A DNA stretch of 64,000 nucleotides from Sinotaia quadrata (Eukaryota > Mollusca > Gastropoda > Architaenioglossa > Viviparidae), in assembly GCA_028829895.1 (NCBI GenBank), contig CM054181.1, positions 99,994,360 through 100,058,359 of the forward strand. The letters are read 5' to 3'. Numbering within the stretch: the first letter of the stretch is position 1; every line of letters begins with the position of its first letter. The position numbers and the translations under genes are program-made. Below the pieces are notes generated by a model. It was not told the origin of the DNA and did not search any database. It saw only the letters and a program-made list of their open reading frames with translations. Positions 13,901-59,385 of the stretch are shown here, piece by piece.

Positions 13901-16355
13901 TTTTTAGTTATTAATTCTGATTATAAAGCTTATTAGTGTTAAAGCAGTTTAAATTTATTTGAATTTGCTTATTTCATATTATTCTTTATTGTGTACATGT
14001 ATGGCATCAGTATAGCAAACATTTCAGGAATTTTCTCAATATCATATTATATTAATACCAAAATAGCTTCCAGCTATATAGTATATTACAATCATGAAAT
14101 GATAATAGCAAGTAATACCAGATGCACAATGTATATAATATAATGCACTACATAGTTTCCAGCTATGATAATTGTTATACATGAAATGATTATAGCAATA
14201 GTGATATCATATGAAGTGTATATAATGCACATTTTGAAAATTGTGCTTATTTTGTCACAATCTGACAATGCCTCATATAATATATATATATCAATTTATA
14301 TTACTATAGTATAATGTTTGGGTTGTGAAGTGTCTTGATGGCAAAGGTTTATTAAATGAAATATTATAGTAAACTCCCCATTTATTGAACAGGTGAAAAC
14401 AATCTTTAAAAAATAATTATTCAAATAAAGTCATCTGCCCCCAAGTCATTTTAACTCCACTGCCAAGGACATTAATCATCATAATTAAAAGGTTGCAGTA
14501 ATAAGGGTCATATACAAGGAGAGACAACTCTGCCAGATTTGATTAAAATTACCTTGCTGTTTTTCTATTATTCCTTGCTCTGTTTTTCTATTATTCCATA
14601 CTAGGTCTGACTCTGAGCAGATGATGATAAATCAAAGAAAATTATCTGGAATTGGAATAACAATAGCCTGGAGGTAAAAAGGGTTAAGCTTACTGATTTT
14701 ATTTTTCTTTCAGATACGTTTTACCCTGTTTCCTGGCACAGAGTGACAATATATGTTTACTTCCTATTACTATTAGGCAAGAGACATTAAGATGGTGGAA
14801 AAGTTTAGGTGTGTGTATATTATACTTTGATACTCCTAATACAGTTTATACATTACACTTTTCATACTCCAAATATAATTTATACAACTACAAGCAAACA
14901 TAAACAAGCAAAAATAAAACAAGAGAGTCTAAAGAACATTCAATGAGCAATTAGGGCTTATTAACTAACATATCACTAAATGTTATCAATTTTCTTCTTT
15001 ATCATTTCACAAGATTAAAGTGATAATGTGTTGTACTAAAATGTTTTGCCAAAATATTTTGGTATCTATTAATTCAGAGATCACACAGTGAACAATCACT
15101 GTTAAATATTTGACTGTTAAACTTTACAAGGGTTCAGGTGCCCTTCTTGACAAGCACATGATGACATGAAAATATAGCTGAATGTTAGATAATAATTTTA
15201 AAAGCTCATATATTTAAAAGTGAATGAGATATTTCTTTTCAACCAAAATCAAGCAAATGAAATAAATTTGAGTATTATATATTTAAAGCCTGTGAATGTG
15301 CTTAGCTGTTTGTTGGAGGTGTTAATCATGCAAATATTGTAGTCTGTAAATCATAAAATATTATCATATTTTCAACTGAAAGAATGTTTTGGTTTTTTCC
15401 AGTGGGATGTACTGTTTATTAATTCATTTAGTTTATCTGGGTGAAAAGCTGAGCTAACATTTGTAGTCAGCGGTAAGTTATTTTAGTGCAAAAATAATAC
15501 AATTACAAATATACAATAGTTTATTTTATTGTTTTCATATGTACAGGATCTACATGTAATAATAAATATTATTATTGGTGATCCAACGCAGGGTTTGGGT
15601 GTCATTTACATAATATTGTTGAGTATTTACTATGATTTAGAATTGTAGCCTGAGAAAATAACAGTTAGAAAAAGCGGTCATTCTATTTTTGATTATTTCC
15701 CTTTGCATTCCAATTTTTATTACAATTTTCTTAGTTAATGCCACTCAAAGTAAAGTTTTTCCTTCACAATCATTGTAATTTGCATTTGGCGCGTCTCACT
15801 ATTGATAAATTCAAGTCTCTGTAATTGTAAATGTATTTAAATGATAATTTTGAGGTTTTTTGACAGTTTATTATACAAATATATTTAATTTTTATTTAAC
15901 TACTACTACTACTACTGTACTAATAGTACTACTAGTACTACTAGTCTGTTACGAATTAGGCTAAATTTTCATGCTATATTTTAAAATACTAATATTCATA
16001 ACTTGAAAACAGTATTAAGCTTTAGTTTTTAATCTCTAATTTTATTGATTTAAAAAGTTATGGCAACATTGATTAAGTCCTTACTTATAGTTATACTATT
16101 GAATTTTGTGCGCTTTCTAAATGTTCAACAGGAAAAAATCGCACTCGCCAGGCAATACTACCATTTAATGTTAGAATATTTTTAAAAAAACCAATCAGCT
16201 GTCTTTGGGCTTGTGATAGTTTGAACCAATACTTTCTGAATTAATGAGTACCCCAAATAAATGTGGTAACTATTAATACTTACGCGTATAGGAGCATTGC
16301 GGATAAATCCTCCTGCATCTACAACGACGTGCCCAACACATGTGTTAACAGCCAT
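1839..16355 (-). CDS. NOB1: NOB1, PIN-domain endoribonuclease of 18S rRNA maturation (partial, 6 exons)
   Basis: NOB1 is the endonuclease that cuts at the 3' end of 18S rRNA in late pre-40S particles. Six minus-strand exons join in frame: 16355-16284, 12867-12735, 9352-9219, 5142-5062, 3406-2876 and 1936-1839, all with GT-AG introns. The N-terminal PIN domain has the first-strand motif VVVDAGGF (catalytic Asp13), then YTVPEVVYE and LSATDIKVLALTY with further acidic residues. A long acidic linker follows, then the family signature GWITPSNI and CLTTDFAMQ. The last exon visible opens the zinc ribbon (LRCFACMK, Cys345 and Cys348). About 110-130 C-terminal residues of the family's usual length lie beyond position 1, so the gene is cut by the window edge. 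Family assignment is by recognition of these motifs and is firm; the exact exon ends are inferred from frame and splice consensus. Confidence 0.95.
1937..2875. other. NOB1 intron 5, no recognised feature
   Basis: AT-rich intron sequence with good splice signals at both ends. The short open frames in it have no recognisable content. Confidence 0.7.
2876..3406 (-). CDS. NOB1: NOB1 exon 5 (residues 141-317), acidic linker and GWITPSNI signature
   Basis: A 531-nt exon. The first ~130 residues are Asp/Glu/Gln-rich and poorly conserved, longer than the equivalent linker in human NOB1. They end in EEDDINDDDTGWITPSNI, the strongest NOB1 signature, followed by CLTTDFAMQ. The reading frame stays open upstream of 3406, but an acceptor (TTTTGAAG) and loss of similarity place the exon start at 3406. 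Confidence 0.93.
3407..5061. other. NOB1 intron 4, no recognised feature
   Basis: AT-rich. I saw no repeats, TIRs or coding similarity beyond short simple-sequence runs. Confidence 0.65.
5062..5142 (-). CDS. NOB1: NOB1 exon 4 (residues 114-140)
   Basis: An 81-nt, phase 0/0 exon with acceptor CTTGCAG and donor GTTATA. It encodes PAQYMITSRPLDKPTNIAGF followed by YLG. The IAGFYL stretch matches the position of ISGFHLP in vertebrate NOB1 just after the PIN domain. Because its length is a multiple of three it could be skipped without a frameshift. Confidence 0.82.
5560..7450 (+). pseudogene. Decayed mobile-element-like coding region in NOB1 intron 3
   Basis: A GC-richer stretch with broken plus-strand coding. 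An open piece at 6046-6555 includes LADFLAGGKYYN. After a frameshift comes ECFADLDASLFKRRSCSLHHH, then a Lys/Glu-rich coiled-coil-like part. At about 7131-7200 there is YYVEDFFIGEVVSI, resembling the small beta-barrel (Tudor/SH3-like) ending of proteins repeated in cnidarian and molluscan genomes. Several stops and frameshifts interrupt it. I do not recognise the transposon class and found no convincing terminal repeats, so the boundaries are approximate. It lies opposite to NOB1 transcription. Confidence 0.45.
7451..9218. other. Rest of NOB1 intron 3, no recognised feature
   Basis: AT-rich sequence with no coding similarity or clear repeat structure seen. Confidence 0.6.
9219..9352 (-). CDS. 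NOB1: NOB1 exon 3 (residues 69-113)
   Basis: Encodes DFARKTGDYRNLSATDIKVL, then ALTYMLEKEHVG, which is the core of the PIN domain with the conserved TGDY and SATD motifs. The 134-nt exon starts in phase 1 and returns the frame to phase 0. The acceptor is CTTTCCAG and the donor GTGTCT is rather weak, so the low end could shift by a few bases. Confidence 0.92.
9555..9910. repeat. Short local duplication in NOB1 intron 2
   Basis: Blocks at about 9580-9650 and 9838-9905 share GAGGAAA, TATAAAAAC, TTTTTC, ATCA and AGATAAGCTTA in order, about 260 bp apart in direct orientation. Confidence 0.55.
9926..10712. repeat. Duplicated intron segment, copy 1 left part
   Basis: Collinear, same-orientation similarity to about 21638-22435, for example ATTCATATGCTAATGTTTTT at the start of both. 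The segment resumes at 12382 after the pogo-like insertion. Confidence 0.8.
10713..12381. mobile_element. Pogo/Tigger-like non-autonomous DNA transposon
   Basis: The ends are CAGTCGAACCC (10713-10723) and GGGTTCGACTG (12371-12381), an 11-bp perfect TIR. Similarity continues inward through a TATxTCGAC block. TA precedes the left end. The right TA seems lost in a small deletion, judged from the empty copy at 22435. The TIR wording is that of pogo/Tigger elements. No transposase is encoded. Inside, two related halves (about 11130-11560 and 11590-12320) form a tandem duplication. TIR-like TCGAGATAACTGATG motifs recur through it. Confidence 0.8.
11773..11952 (-). other. GC-rich inserted segment with exon-like core inside the pogo-like element
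   Basis: The left tandem half of the element passes directly from TTTCGCTC to CTCTGAAAGTAT (near 11275-11300). The right half carries about 180 extra GC-rich bases there. On the minus strand the core 11858-11781 looks like an internal exon: a pyrimidine-rich acceptor CCTCCACCTTAG, 78 nt open in one frame (TYRKAVGIPQKQTKTENIMK then VYCDFW), and a strong donor GTGAGT. I do not recognise the protein. A captured host-gene exon is inferred. Confidence 0.5.
12382..12645. repeat. Duplicated intron segment, copy 1 right part
   Basis: Continues the similarity to copy 2 (about 22436-22700): TCTGGTAAAA, CATGCTTTTTA, TATGTCACA and CAGAGAAT blocks occur in the same order. It ends about 90 bp before NOB1 exon 2. 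Confidence 0.78.
12735..12867 (-). CDS. NOB1: NOB1 exon 2 (residues 25-68)
   Basis: Encodes EIGENVYTVPEVVYE, with the conserved acidic position of the PIN active site, then KRLQVLPYTLNFKQP. The 133-nt exon starts in phase 0 after an acceptor TAG and ends in phase 1 before GTATTT. It continues the human-like order of motifs. Confidence 0.93.
12868..16283. other. NOB1 intron 1
   Basis: No exon was recognised. Contents are a purine-rich tract near 13260-13300, an imperfect ~90-bp duplication (about 14069-14148 and 14158-14230, both with CCAGCTAT...CATGAAATGAT...ATAATGCAC) and a short ACT/AGT trinucleotide array at about 15900-15945. Confidence 0.6.
15900..15945. repeat. Palindromic ACT/AGT trinucleotide array
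   Basis: Runs of ACT pass into TAGTACTACTAGTACTACTA, giving a self-complementary simple repeat. Confidence 0.75.
16284..16355 (-). CDS. NOB1: NOB1 exon 1 (residues 1-24)
   Basis: The start ATG is at 16355, the first in-frame Met before the conserved HVVVDAGGF strand, which carries the first catalytic Asp of the PIN fold. The exon ends in CGC followed by the donor GTAAGT. A CACGTG palindrome lies only 8 bp upstream of this ATG, so the 5' UTR is short or begins within that motif. Confidence 0.93.
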
Positions 16356-16568
16356 CTTACAGTCACGTGACTTGATTTATTATTTTATTTTAAAAGCCAA
16401 AATAAAGTTTTTAATTTCTTTTTGAGTTCGAGAAAACCCTCTTACCTTAGTGTCTTTTGTCATAAATATTATTTGAACAATAGAATTACATTATTGTGAG
16501 AATATTTTCTTCTTACGTCATTAGTCACATGACCCGTGATGGTGGTCAACATTACGAGTTCAGGCCAG
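16356..16568. promoter_or_regulatory. Divergent NOB1 / HECT-ligase promoter region
   Basis: Only about 200 bp separate the NOB1 start codon from a candidate noncoding first exon of the ligase. GTCACGTGAC at 16362-16371 is a perfect palindromic E-box matching the CLEAR/TFEB-USF-type consensus. GTCACATGAC at 16524-16533 is a one-base variant, and TTACGTCA at 16513-16520 resembles a CREB/ATF site. No TATA box stands out. A plausible plus-strand noncoding exon ends at 16568 (CAG before GTAAAA). The motifs are seen; their use as a shared promoter is inferred. Confidence 0.55.
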
Positions 16569-16569
16569 G

Positions 16570-17773
16570 TAAAAACAACACAACTTGCGGAATTTTATAC
16601 TACAGAAAGGTATATATTTCTAATATTTGATATAGACATACGCTGCATCTATTGCCCTTTTGAAAGTTTAAACCGATTTTGTTAAATTTAATCAGAAGTT
16701 GAGATTTTATCTTGTACATCGACCTTCCTAGTTAGTTTACGTTGCACCCTCCGTGTGTCCCAAATAGGTGACAGACTTTGTTACCAATACCATATATTGC
16801 ACACTAAACATTCGTTTTATGAGTATAATTTTAAGATTTGGTGTATACATATAAGTATTTTTTCTACTTATTAATCAAGATTGGGATGTTTTTACTTGGC
16901 AAAGGCCATTATAGACTGGTGTGGTGGTGATGGGAGTACTTTATTACAGACTAAAAAATATATACTTCTGTAATACTAATAGTAATACGAATAGTATTAT
17001 ATATTTTCAAACAGTAAAACAATTCTGAAAAGGCAAATATAATAAAACGACAGAATGTTCTAGGCGTGTCATTTATGTGTGAAATAAATCGAATGAATAC
17101 GTGAACGTTTAAGATGACGTCAAAATTAACTGAATGTTTAAATTAACGTCTGCAATATTACTATTTACTAATAATTTTTGAATTGCTGATGACTTTAGGT
17201 ATTTTGTGGTTATACACTGTATTCAACTTCATTATCTCCACCATGAACTCAATGATATTAAATTCTCAACAATACCATAAGTTCTATCTGGTCATTGTGC
17301 AAGTGTTTCAAAGTTTCACAACTATTCTAAAAGTATAGAAATTATTGAACTACTTTGTTTACTACATTATTTCAGCATCATTTGAACCTAGTAACTATGT
17401 TGATACACTTACAGGAATTATTTTTAGGCTGTTTGTAAATATTGGATATTTATGTATTATCAATAAATAGTAAAATTATTATTAAATAGCAGTCTGCATA
17501 CTAATACTGTAATAGTTATTATTTTAATATATATTTATCATTTATTTCTACCAACAAATCTATTTTGATTTAATAATGAAGTTTATTAACATTTGTAATT
17601 TTAGCACTGAAAAAATATTGGAATTGATACTCTGCAACAGTAGATTTAATTGATTAATATCTTTAAAGTTTAATACTACTTTACTAATATTTTAAAACAT
17701 TTTTATTTAGTTTCTGAAAACTTTTAAAGTTTTTATCTCAGCAAATAATAAGTCCTCAGATACTGATGTTAAT
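16570..17773. other. Ligase first intron (5' UTR intron), left part
   Basis: AT-rich; no feature recognised besides the candidate donor at 16569. Confidence 0.5.
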
Positions 17774-17779
17774 CATTTG

Positions 17780-18992
17780 TGACCTGTCACCACAAAAAGA
17801 TACTTAAGTCGCGCAAGGCTAAGCCAAGAAAAACGGCAAAAACCGAAGGTGGGGGTCTACATGGGTGAAATTGAGATTTTCATTTTAGTGAGTTCCCAAA
17901 CCATCAAACAACAAATTACTAGCGTGTTTTTCCTTAATTCGAATTAGAAATAGCTTTATTATTATTTTTTTGTGACCTACTGTCTAACTTCGAAGGAAAA
18001 ATATGGCCCAAAAGTGCTATAATCTGATGATCGTAGACGGTAGAATCCCTGGCTGAACCTCATCATGTTGTATATCAGAATGCTCAGGCAAAAGCCTATT
18101 TTTATGCTGACGACACTGGTTATTTATAACGTCTAATCAGAATGTTTTATAAGGCTGTGCTTGGCGTAAACAAAGTGAAAAGCGTCAGCCAATCCGCAGA
18201 CAGTTTTATCAAAGCTTGCAAGGTTACCAAGCATGCTCTCATAAAAAGACGGTCGCGATTGGTTGAAACGCACACAAGGGAGACAGTTTCGTCCTGTAAT
18301 GTGTAATGTAAACATGGAGAAACGAATCGCTAATTTGTTGAATTCATGTAAAGAAAGCAATATCTTAGAAAAAGAAAGCATTCAGATTAAAGATTTGATA
18401 TCTGATTATTTTGTTAATGAGGATGTAGCTGATGGATTTTCATCTGAAAGTGACACGGACAGTGAAACTGATAGTGATACTGAAATAGAAGAGCCAGATG
18501 TCAGCATTTGTGGACCAGGCGAAACTAGTGAAGACAGTGAACTTAAAGATTGTGAAAACTGGTCATGTGGGTGCAAACAGATCGACACTACACCACCTGA
18601 GCCACAATAATCATTCTCGCATACAGAAATTCTAATCGTTATGGCTTAAAAAGACTGTTGTCTGTAAATGATGTAACAATATATTTGTTGTTTATAGTTA
18701 TTACAGTTTTAGCTATTGTGTCTTCTTCAACTCTGATTGCAAATGAAGCAGATTAATATATGGTTGCTAAGGAAAAACCTCTCAGAAATGTGTTCAATCT
18801 TTGAGGCCGATTTTCTCAAAATGGCCGTCTGGACAGTAGTGCACTTCAAACAAACATAACTTTTCCATATTTTGTCCTACACTCTTTATTTTTATATCAA
18901 CAGAAAGCCCTTTCAATTTTCTTTCTATTGATATATATATATCTCAATACCCCCAAAATCCGACTTAAGTATCTTTTTGTGGTGACAGGTCA
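17780..18992 (+). mobile_element. DNA transposon with perfect 32-bp TIRs and 6-bp target duplication
   Basis: The first 32 bases (beginning TGACCTGTCACCACAAAAAG) are the exact reverse complement of the last 32 (18961-18992). CATTTG flanks both sides (17774-17779 and 18993-18998), a clean 6-bp target-site duplication. Perfect TIRs suggest a recent insertion. It carries one small ORF and no transposase, so it is probably a deletion derivative. The TIR and TSD do not match a superfamily I can name with confidence. Confidence 0.88.
18263..18610 (+). CDS. Acidic ORF inside the perfect-TIR element
   Basis: A 115-codon frame. More likely starts are the internal Met codons at 18299 (MCNVNMEKR) or 18314. 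The N-terminal half is predicted helical (EKRIANLLNSCKESNILEKE). Next comes a very acidic Ser/Asp/Glu/Thr tract (SSESDTDSETDSDTEIEEPD), then NWSCGCKQ and a Pro-rich end. The GC content is higher than its surroundings, and CCAAT-like and TATA-like motifs lie upstream within the element. It may be the first exon of a lost transposase or accessory protein. I do not recognise a family. It is too short to be a transposase. Confidence 0.5.
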   Translation: MKRTQGRQFRPVMCNVNMEKRIANLLNSCKESNILEKESIQIKDLISDYFVNEDVADGFSSESDTDSETDSDTEIEEPDVSICGPGETSEDSELKDCENWSCGCKQIDTTPPEPQ

Positions 18993-18998
18993 CATTTG

Positions 18999-20736
18999 AT
19001 CTATACTTAGAAATGGCATTATTATCTGAAATTTCATTATGTCATTATAAAGGTGAATTTGCAGACACCTGGATAAACTGTTTTCAAACAAGAATTAATA
19101 ATAAAATATTTTTACACAATGCAAATTAATAGTTTATCAACATCAGAGTATAATACATTGTAAAATATAACATTAAAAGAAAAATGTATTACCATTAATA
19201 AATTGTATTCTAATTTCTTCGTCAACACATTTAATTTCTTTCACAATACATTTTAATTCTTAGCTATTCTTGCACTTTTTAAAAGTAGATTTTACTTTTG
19301 TATATTTTAGTCATTGACAAATGAACTAGATTAATATCTTGTTATTAATGTTTTATTAAGATTGACCTTCTCTTCTGTCACAATACTTTTTAATTTCCAG
19401 TAATTTAAAGATAAGCACTTTAACCTTTCTGCCACTTTTCTCTCCAACATTTTAAAGCAATTTTAATCATAAATCAATAATTAAAGAAATGTTGTGTAAA
19501 CTTGGGGATAATGCTTGCAAAATGTTGATTATTGATCATTTAAACATATTACGACTTATCGTTCAAAGCTGAAGCATTTTATGATATGAGACATAGGCAT
19601 TGGTAATCTGGCTTGTGGATTATATATTCTAAAAATTGTTATGAAAAGGTTGGCAACAACAGCAACAATAAATCAGTCATGCCTTATAAATGTTACAAGG
19701 AGTGGGCATTCATATCTTGGTAGGATGTTGCACTTTATGAAATCACTATTGCAAGTATAATCATCATCTTGTGAATTATTGTTTCCACAATTTCAGAGGA
19801 CTTTGTATGCTCTCTGTTCACATCCATCAAAAGCTAAGTGAACAAAATTAAGCAAGTACATTAGAGTTATTACTCCTTGAATATGATATCATTTATATGC
19901 AATTAATTTTAATGAACACAAATGTTACTTTCTTGACACTGAAGGAGTTAAATGTAAAAACAAATAAAGTATTACATAATCATATTTTCCACTAGAATTG
20001 TATACATTTTTAATATTGAAAACTCAAATTCTATCCCAAAGATTGGATTTGGTTTTCTATGAATATAACTAGGTTTACAGTCAGAGAGGCAAATGTACAG
20101 TTTAACTCTAAATAAATATTTTGTATTTTTAGCTTTATAACCATAATAATTATATTTATTTGTAAATGTACAGGCATTTTTAAATTTAAAAAATGCATTT
20201 ATTTAAATGAATTGGGAATTCATATTAGTGACACAGTAATTTATTTAATAATTAGTACATATTTTTTGTTATTATCTTTAATAATATAATTGTTCAACAT
20301 CCCCCAACCCATTCCAGTCTATGGAAATAAAAATAAAACATTTTAGTGAGAATAAGTATAATGCAGGGAATTGAATCATTATATTGTACTGCTCTTTCAT
20401 TTTTATTCCACACACACACAAAGAAAAGTTTAAAGAATGATTGACTTAGAAAGGTTGATTTTAAGTTCATAGTTACTGTAATTTTTTGTAGCTTTTTAGT
20501 TTTAAGACTATTTTATTCAGTTGCCAGTTTATAATTATTAAATTTAATTTATTTTATCTTTTGTTTCTCATTAAAAGAAATTAATTCCTTTATTTTAAAT
20601 GTATGTGTATATATAATATTTATTTAAATGATTTTCATTTTCCCTCTTAAGTGTGATAAACTATTTTATGCTTTTTCAAACTTAGCAGAAGTAGTATTGT
20701 TACAGGTAATGAAGATTTTGTGAGCTAGCACCAGAC
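18999..20736. other. Ligase first intron, right part, and candidate 5' UTR
   Basis: AT-rich with no repeat or coding similarity recognised. Acceptor candidates for the first coding exon are CTTAGCAG ending at 20688 and TTACAG ending at 20705. Confidence 0.5.
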
Positions 20737-54894
<34,158 letters not shown>

Positions 54895-57800
54895 AAATAT
54901 ATTTCAGATCGCTGCAGATTTCTGTGATTGCTGTACATCAGTGTTTCATTGAGTGTGCATGTTTGTGTGAGAGTCAGTATGTGGTGTTGCTTTGAGAAAA
55001 TGATATAAATGACACATATATGAACTAGCAGAGAAAGAAAATAACCATGTTTTTATACAGAGAAACATGGATCTTTTGTTGGGGGCTGGCTGGATCAGCT
55101 GTGTATTGTTTCTTGTTTATTAAGTACAAAATATCGTACAGTTTATTTTTTTTTTTAATTTTTAAAAGACTTAATAAATTAATTGAAGACCCTCATTTAA
55201 AACTTAAATTTAACTGTCTATCTCTAAGAACTTGAGTTTGAACATTGAAGTTATGGGACAGTTGTCCCACAAAGACCTTGTAGGCTGCTGTCTCTCTCCT
55301 CTCTCTTTATTGTAATCATGCTTTACATTGCTACTTTCCGTCTTTCTTTTCCTTTGCTTTACGAATTTTTTTCTGTATGTTATGAATTATGTTGCTATTC
55401 TTTCTCTATCTTCTCTCTTTCCCATCATCTCTTTCCCCTGCTTCTGATCATTGCATTCCTATGTGACTCTTATCATATTTTTTCCTGTCATGTGCATAGT
55501 TCAAACATTCTTTTCTATCCTATTTTGATAAATTTTACACTAGAAACACTACTTTCACCTCTGTCCCCATAGTCTTGTGTTACACTTCTAAGGTCATTAA
55601 TATTCAGTCGATCATTTAATGGTTTAGAATGATTAATTAATTGTCATTGAATTTGACAGAATATTTTTGTATTTAACCTATTATTATAATTATTTTTACT
55701 GTGCTTGCAAAGGTTTTTTTTTTTTTAATTAAAGAAGAATTATTCAGATTGAATAACACTTGAATATATATAAAATTTACAATAAAAGAAATACATACTT
55801 TAATTTTAAACAAGCTAAAAGAAATATCAGTACTTCATTTTAAATAAACTAAAAAAAAAAACTATATCAGTACTGAAATATAAATAAGCATAGCATATTG
55901 CCCATTTAAGTATTAATCAGAATTTGAAAGCCATCATATTTGCCGTCAGAAAAAATTATTATAAGTTTGATGTCTAGCAGTAAGCTGTCATGCAAGTTTT
56001 TATGATTTTCATTCCATTTCCAATGATGACCTTAAGCTACCAGATTAATCTCTGAAAAAAATTGCAATTTGAAAATCATATCAAGCCACCCACAGCTAGC
56101 AAAGTAAAATGGAGTCTTGTGGATGCTGTAGCCAAGGCTGAATCTATTTAAGATTCATTCATTTTACAAATGAGCCTTTAAATATTTGGTAATGGTTTTG
56201 TTGAGAAAATCTGTTCTACCAGGTTTGAGGAAAGAAGATTGCTGGTCAGTGTGTCTGTTTTCTCTTGAAGTAACTGATTTCCTCTGCATCTTACACTTCA
56301 CACTGGTTTCAGCTAGTGGGATTAGATTCAAAAGTTGTTTGAATTTTTTTTTTTTAAATTATCTTCTTTGCTTTGTACTATTTGGTGTTACACAGTTTCT
56401 TTTGCTTTAAATCGACATTTCTTGTGTTTAAATAACTGTATATTATGTTAATGAAATAAAAACATTTTCAAAGAGAAAAAGAAACTTCATAAAGGAATGC
56501 CATGTTGGATTTCTTTCCTCCTAGTAACTTGATTTAATTTATAACTAATGAGATGGCCTTGTTTATGTCCATGTTATTTATTTCATTATTTGTTGCTATG
56601 AATATGAGCTCCAAGTCATTTGCTGTACTTTTTTTCATTGGTCTGTGCATATATTTTTGTTCACGTTTATATTTGCAGTATAGGAGAAACAATTGGATCA
56701 ATTCTCAAGATTTTAATATATGCTTATATATACACTCCTGCATGAGTCTGTTTGCAGTGGTGGTGTTACTGAAGAAAACTGGTCATTACGAAAAGGGATG
56801 CGCTAATGGGAAGAGTACTTTAAGAATATTTTTTCCGGTGGATTAAGGATTAGGTGATGGAGGAACTTTATATCTGTACAATTAGTTTATATTTATTAGG
56901 ATTGGGATTTTGTTCCAATCTACAAGTTCTGAAATTCAACATGGACAGTTTAAGAGTGCATGGTGCATTATTCTTCTGTCTTAATGAAGTAATTTTACTG
57001 ACATCAGTTCATTAAGTCCTGCAATTTTGTCTTGTTACCTCAGACAGTAAGAACCCAATGCTTATAGAGCATTAGGACCTTTAGACCTTCTCTGTGCGCT
57101 CTTTTTTCTTGTTGTCTTACTTTTGACTTATTTATTAACAAATTTGTCTTTACCTAGATCTTATTTTCATTGTTTTGTTACCTCAAAAGTTTTAATTTTA
57201 TATATATATCAAAAAGGATATTTGCTAATTAATTATAGAAAAGTATCATAAATTTTAAAATTCACAGTAGATTCTTGGCTGCTATGAGTTATAATAGAGG
57301 TATCTTGGCTTGCTGAAATAATATATTAATTGACTTGTATACTATAATTTTGTTTGAGTAAGGATTACAGATAATATGGCCCACTTGCAGTATAAATGGA
57401 CATTGCCACAGATAATCTCACTTTTCTACATTGACCTTTTCTCATGGAATTTACTATTTATAGAGATCTTCATATTTGTAACGTATGAAATTAGGTGACA
57501 ATAAAAGTATGAATTAAATGTATATTTTCTGTTCATGAACACTACTTAATGCAATCAACATTTTTTAAATGTCTTTTGCTGCATTTTAATGCCAGAAATC
57601 AGCACTTGCAATAAAAAGTTTTACTGCAGATTCATAATTTTATTACCTTTGAGAGGGCCTCTTTTCCTCTTCTGCCAAGTATAAATATTTCTTGGAGGAT
57701 ATAAAAACTTGTTTTATGGGAAAATAAATATCACGTTAAAGTATATTTAAAACTAACCAAATTTCATAATGAAATGTTTTTTATTCTCTTAATTTTTTAC

Positions 57801-58019
57801 TGCAGTTTATTTGTTTCTTAGGATTTGAATAGTAACAGCAGCACTTTTAATAAAAATTTAATAAATAATGAAAGATAATTGAGAGGTTACAAAAAGGATA
57901 TGTATGTAATCTGAAAGACATTTGGCTATGGAACTTGGACAGTTTTAATAATAGTGATGAGAAATTTAGCAAGGTTTTGTAAGCATTATCTAAAGTTGAA
58001 GAAGTCATATATGTTTAAA

Positions 58020-58720
58020 TAGACTTTGTTATTAGCATTAACTAAAGACATCGAAGAAGTTAGTTATGTAGAGACATCAAAAGACAGACTCTTAACTAAG
58101 CCTTGCTATTAGTATTATGTACAGTCACTTATCTAAAGACAGTGAAGCAATCACTTATATAAAGACGTTGAAGTAGTTATATAAAAAAAACATTGAAGAA
58201 GTCACTTATCTAAAGACAGTGAAGCATTCACTTATATAAAGACATGAAGCAGTCACTTATATAAAGACGCTGGTAGTTATATAAAAAAAACATTGGAGAA
58301 GTCACTTATCTGAAGACATTGAAGTAGTTATTGAAAGACGCTGAAGAAGTCAGTTCTCTAAAGATACTGAAGGTCAGTTCCTTAAAGACATTGAAGAAGT
58401 CAGTTCTCTAAAGATACTGAAGGTCAGTTCCTTAAAGACATTGAAGAAGTCAGTTCTCTAAAGATACTGAAGGTCAGTTCCTTAAAGACACTGAAGAAGT
58501 CAGTTCTCTAAAGATACTGAAGGTCAGTTCCTTAAAGACATTGAAGAAGTTGCTTATCTAAAGACATTAAAGGTCAGTTCCTTAAAGAAATTGCTTATCT
58601 AATGAAATAGAAGAAATCAATTATCTAACTAAAGTCATTGAAGAAGTCACTTATCTAAAGACACTGAAGAATTCAGTTATCTGAAGACATTGAAGAAGTC
58701 ATTAAGGAAGTTAAAAAAGA
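58020..58720. repeat. Minisatellite in the candidate 3' UTR
   Basis: The basic motif is TAAAGACATTGAAGAAGTCA. In the middle (58335-58560) it forms a 50-bp higher-order unit with near-perfect copies. The edges are diverged. Confidence 0.9.
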
Positions 58721-59385
58721 AAATTTAGCTAGATTTTTGTTATTTTTAAAATTATCTGTAGAGATTACAGAAGAGATTATATTTAATTTGGGCTATTAGC
58801 ATTGTTTAAGTTTTAAGGAAGGTAAAACAATTATTTTAAGCTAAGGTTTCCATTGAAGCATTTATTCAGAAAACTTTGAAATAAAAGGAGTCTTATTTCT
58901 TTATGGTCTTACTTATGCAACACTTTTGTGTCTATGAGTTTGTTCTTGTCTGATTGATGTGACTTCTTTTTATTGGAAAATTCCTGAAAATTTGCATACA
59001 GAGACAAACATAGATTGAGCAGTTGACATTTGAAAGCTCACTCTTTCAAATGCATTAAAATCTTTAGCTAATTATACAGTAATTAATAGACAGAAGACAA
59101 TATTGATGAAATCTTACAGAAAAGGGGTGGGGGCATTTAGCTAGGTCTTATGCAAAAATAAATTTTGGTACAGTGTTTGTGGTTTCATGGCTAACTTAAG
59201 ACTAGTAGCATTGTACGTGGCAAACTCCACCTCTGTATGGTAGGAAACATTATTGTACCTCATTATTTGGGTCATATGTTTAACATCTCACCAATCCTGT
59301 TGTTTTTCTTGCATCAGAACAATGCTCAGACCATTTTTTAGTCTCAAATATTATAAATTTTGTGGGTTTTTTTATTGTTGGAATC

